Source of the DNA: Rhizobium leguminosarum
GTDB taxonomy: Bacteria > Pseudomonadota > Alphaproteobacteria > Rhizobiales > Rhizobiaceae
Length of the DNA: 64,000 nucleotides
NCBI RefSeq assembly: GCF_004123835.1
Contig: NZ_MZMU01000015.1
Location: 372,001-436,000 of the forward strand
Direction of reading: 5' to 3'
Shown: positions 63,403 to 64,000 of the stretch, piece by piece
Position numbering within the stretch: position 1 is the first letter of the stretch
Layout of the letters: each line of letters begins with the position of its first letter
The notes under the pieces: generated by a model
Databases searched by the model: none
Seen by the model: the letters and a program-made list of their open reading frames with translations, nothing else
What the model was told of the DNA's origin: nothing
Program-made: the position numbers and the translations under genes

Positions 63403-64000
63403 ATGAACCACAGCTCCGACATCCCGCCACCGGACGCGCTTGCAACGCCATTCCTGTCGCTTTCCGGCGTTGGCAAGACCTATCCGGGCGTCGTTGCGCT
63501 TGAGGGCCTGTCGATCGACATCATGCCGGGCGAGGTCATCGGCCTCGTCGGCGAGAACGGGGCTGGAAAATCGACGCTGATGAAGATTCTCGGCGGCGTG
63601 ATCGCACCCGACCGAGGCACGATCCTGCTCGACGGCGCAGAGCTACGTTTCCTCACAGTGGAATCGAGCATCGCATCCGGCATCGCCTTCGTGCACCAAG
63701 AACTCAATCTCTTTGAGAATCTCGACGTTGCCGCCAATATCTTCCTGGGGCGCGAACCGCTGAAGGCCGGACCTTTCAAACTCGTCGATCGCGATCGGCT
63801 GCGAGACATGGTGAAGCCGCTCTTGAAGCGGGTAGGGGCTCATTTTTCCGCCGACACACCCGTGGCGTCGCTTTCCCTTGCCGAGCAGCAGATGGTGGAA
63901 ATCGCCAAGGCGCTGTCCATCAACGCCAGGCTCGTCATCTTCGACGAACCCACGTCCAGCCTGCCGTTGGCAGAAACCGAGCGGCTCCTGAGCATTATCA
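63403..64000 (+). CDS. Sugar ABC transporter ATP-binding protein (RbsA type), N-terminal part
   Basis: The two-domain ATPase of a ribose-type importer; only the first 199 residues are in the window. Walker A GENGAGKSTLMKIL, Q-loop FVHQELNLFENLDVAAN, signature SLAEQQMVEIAKAL and Walker B LVIFDEPTSSLPLAE are visible. The N-terminal extension SSDIPPPDALATP is poorly conserved. It starts at the ATG at 63403, 80 bases after the binding-protein gene. Confidence 0.93.
   Translation, partial: MNHSSDIPPPDALATPFLSLSGVGKTYPGVVALEGLSIDIMPGEVIGLVGENGAGKSTLMKILGGVIAPDRGTILLDGAELRFLTVESSIASGIAFVHQELNLFENLDVAANIFLGREPLKAGPFKLVDRDRLRDMVKPLLKRVGAHFSADTPVASLSLAEQQMVEIAKALSINARLVIFDEPTSSLPLAETERLLSII

Overview
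The window reads as chromosomal DNA of a fast-growing Rhizobium (R. etli / R. leguminosarum group; inference). The grounds are high GC, rhizobial-looking proteins throughout, the gene orders glnB-glnA and gyrA-coaD-ppi-ppi-queA-tgt, alphaproteobacterial-type LexA (GAAC-N7-GAAC) and sigma-54 sites, and short palindromic intergenic repeats of the kind dispersed in Rhizobium genomes. I saw no rRNA, tRNA, CRISPR array, transposase or integrase.

Layout. 1-2.6 kb: nitrogen control (glnA start, glnB with a sigma-54 promoter) diverging from the NAD(P)HX repair gene nnr. 2.7-7 kb: phosphate genes (possible Pho box, orphan pstS, Na+/Pi cotransporter) and a DUF808 membrane protein. 7-12.3 kb (minus): corA, then uvrA-GNAT-DUF72. 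A LexA box lies between uvrA and ssb. 13-22 kb: marC, gyrA, two very small membrane-protein genes with their own terminator, coaD, two cyclophilins, queA and tgt. 22-26 kb (minus): acyltransferase, DUF4864 protein, FabF-like synthase, HxlR regulator, and a dead gene split by a repeat element. 26-30.5 kb: a putative secreted RTX glycosidase diverging from a GH13 enzyme. 30.5-32 kb: small hypothetical genes. 32-38 kb: an operon joining a metallophosphodiesterase to a complete carbohydrate-type ABC importer, plus a LacI regulator. 38-46.4 kb: M16 peptidase, MFS-MarR-GNAT operon, winged-helix/TPR regulator, YidB-like protein and a small secreted protein.

46.5-53.9 kb is a copper-handling island. 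It is bounded by 168-bp direct repeats formed from the 3' end of a redoxin gene: the complete gene lies at the right end, and its displaced 3' end followed by a strong terminator lies at the left. Inside is a minus-strand operon driven by a MerR-type promoter with a 19-bp spacer. It encodes a His/Cys-rich exported protein, a lipoprotein, a TolC-type outer-membrane factor, a multicopper oxidase, a cupredoxin, a CusF-like protein and a DUF411 protein. Beside it are a frameshifted YqaA-type gene, cytochrome b561, a decayed Csp/DUF326 copper-storage fragment and a cytochrome c'-like gene. No copper ATPase, RND pump or MerR regulator is present in the window.

54.5-64 kb: a large zinc-ribbon/adenylate-cyclase/ATPase/TPR protein, a ParDE-like toxin-antitoxin pair, an unusual acetolactate synthase large subunit preceded by a Val/Ile/Leu-rich leader peptide and attenuator, and a LacI regulator diverging from a ribose-type ABC sugar importer that runs off the end.
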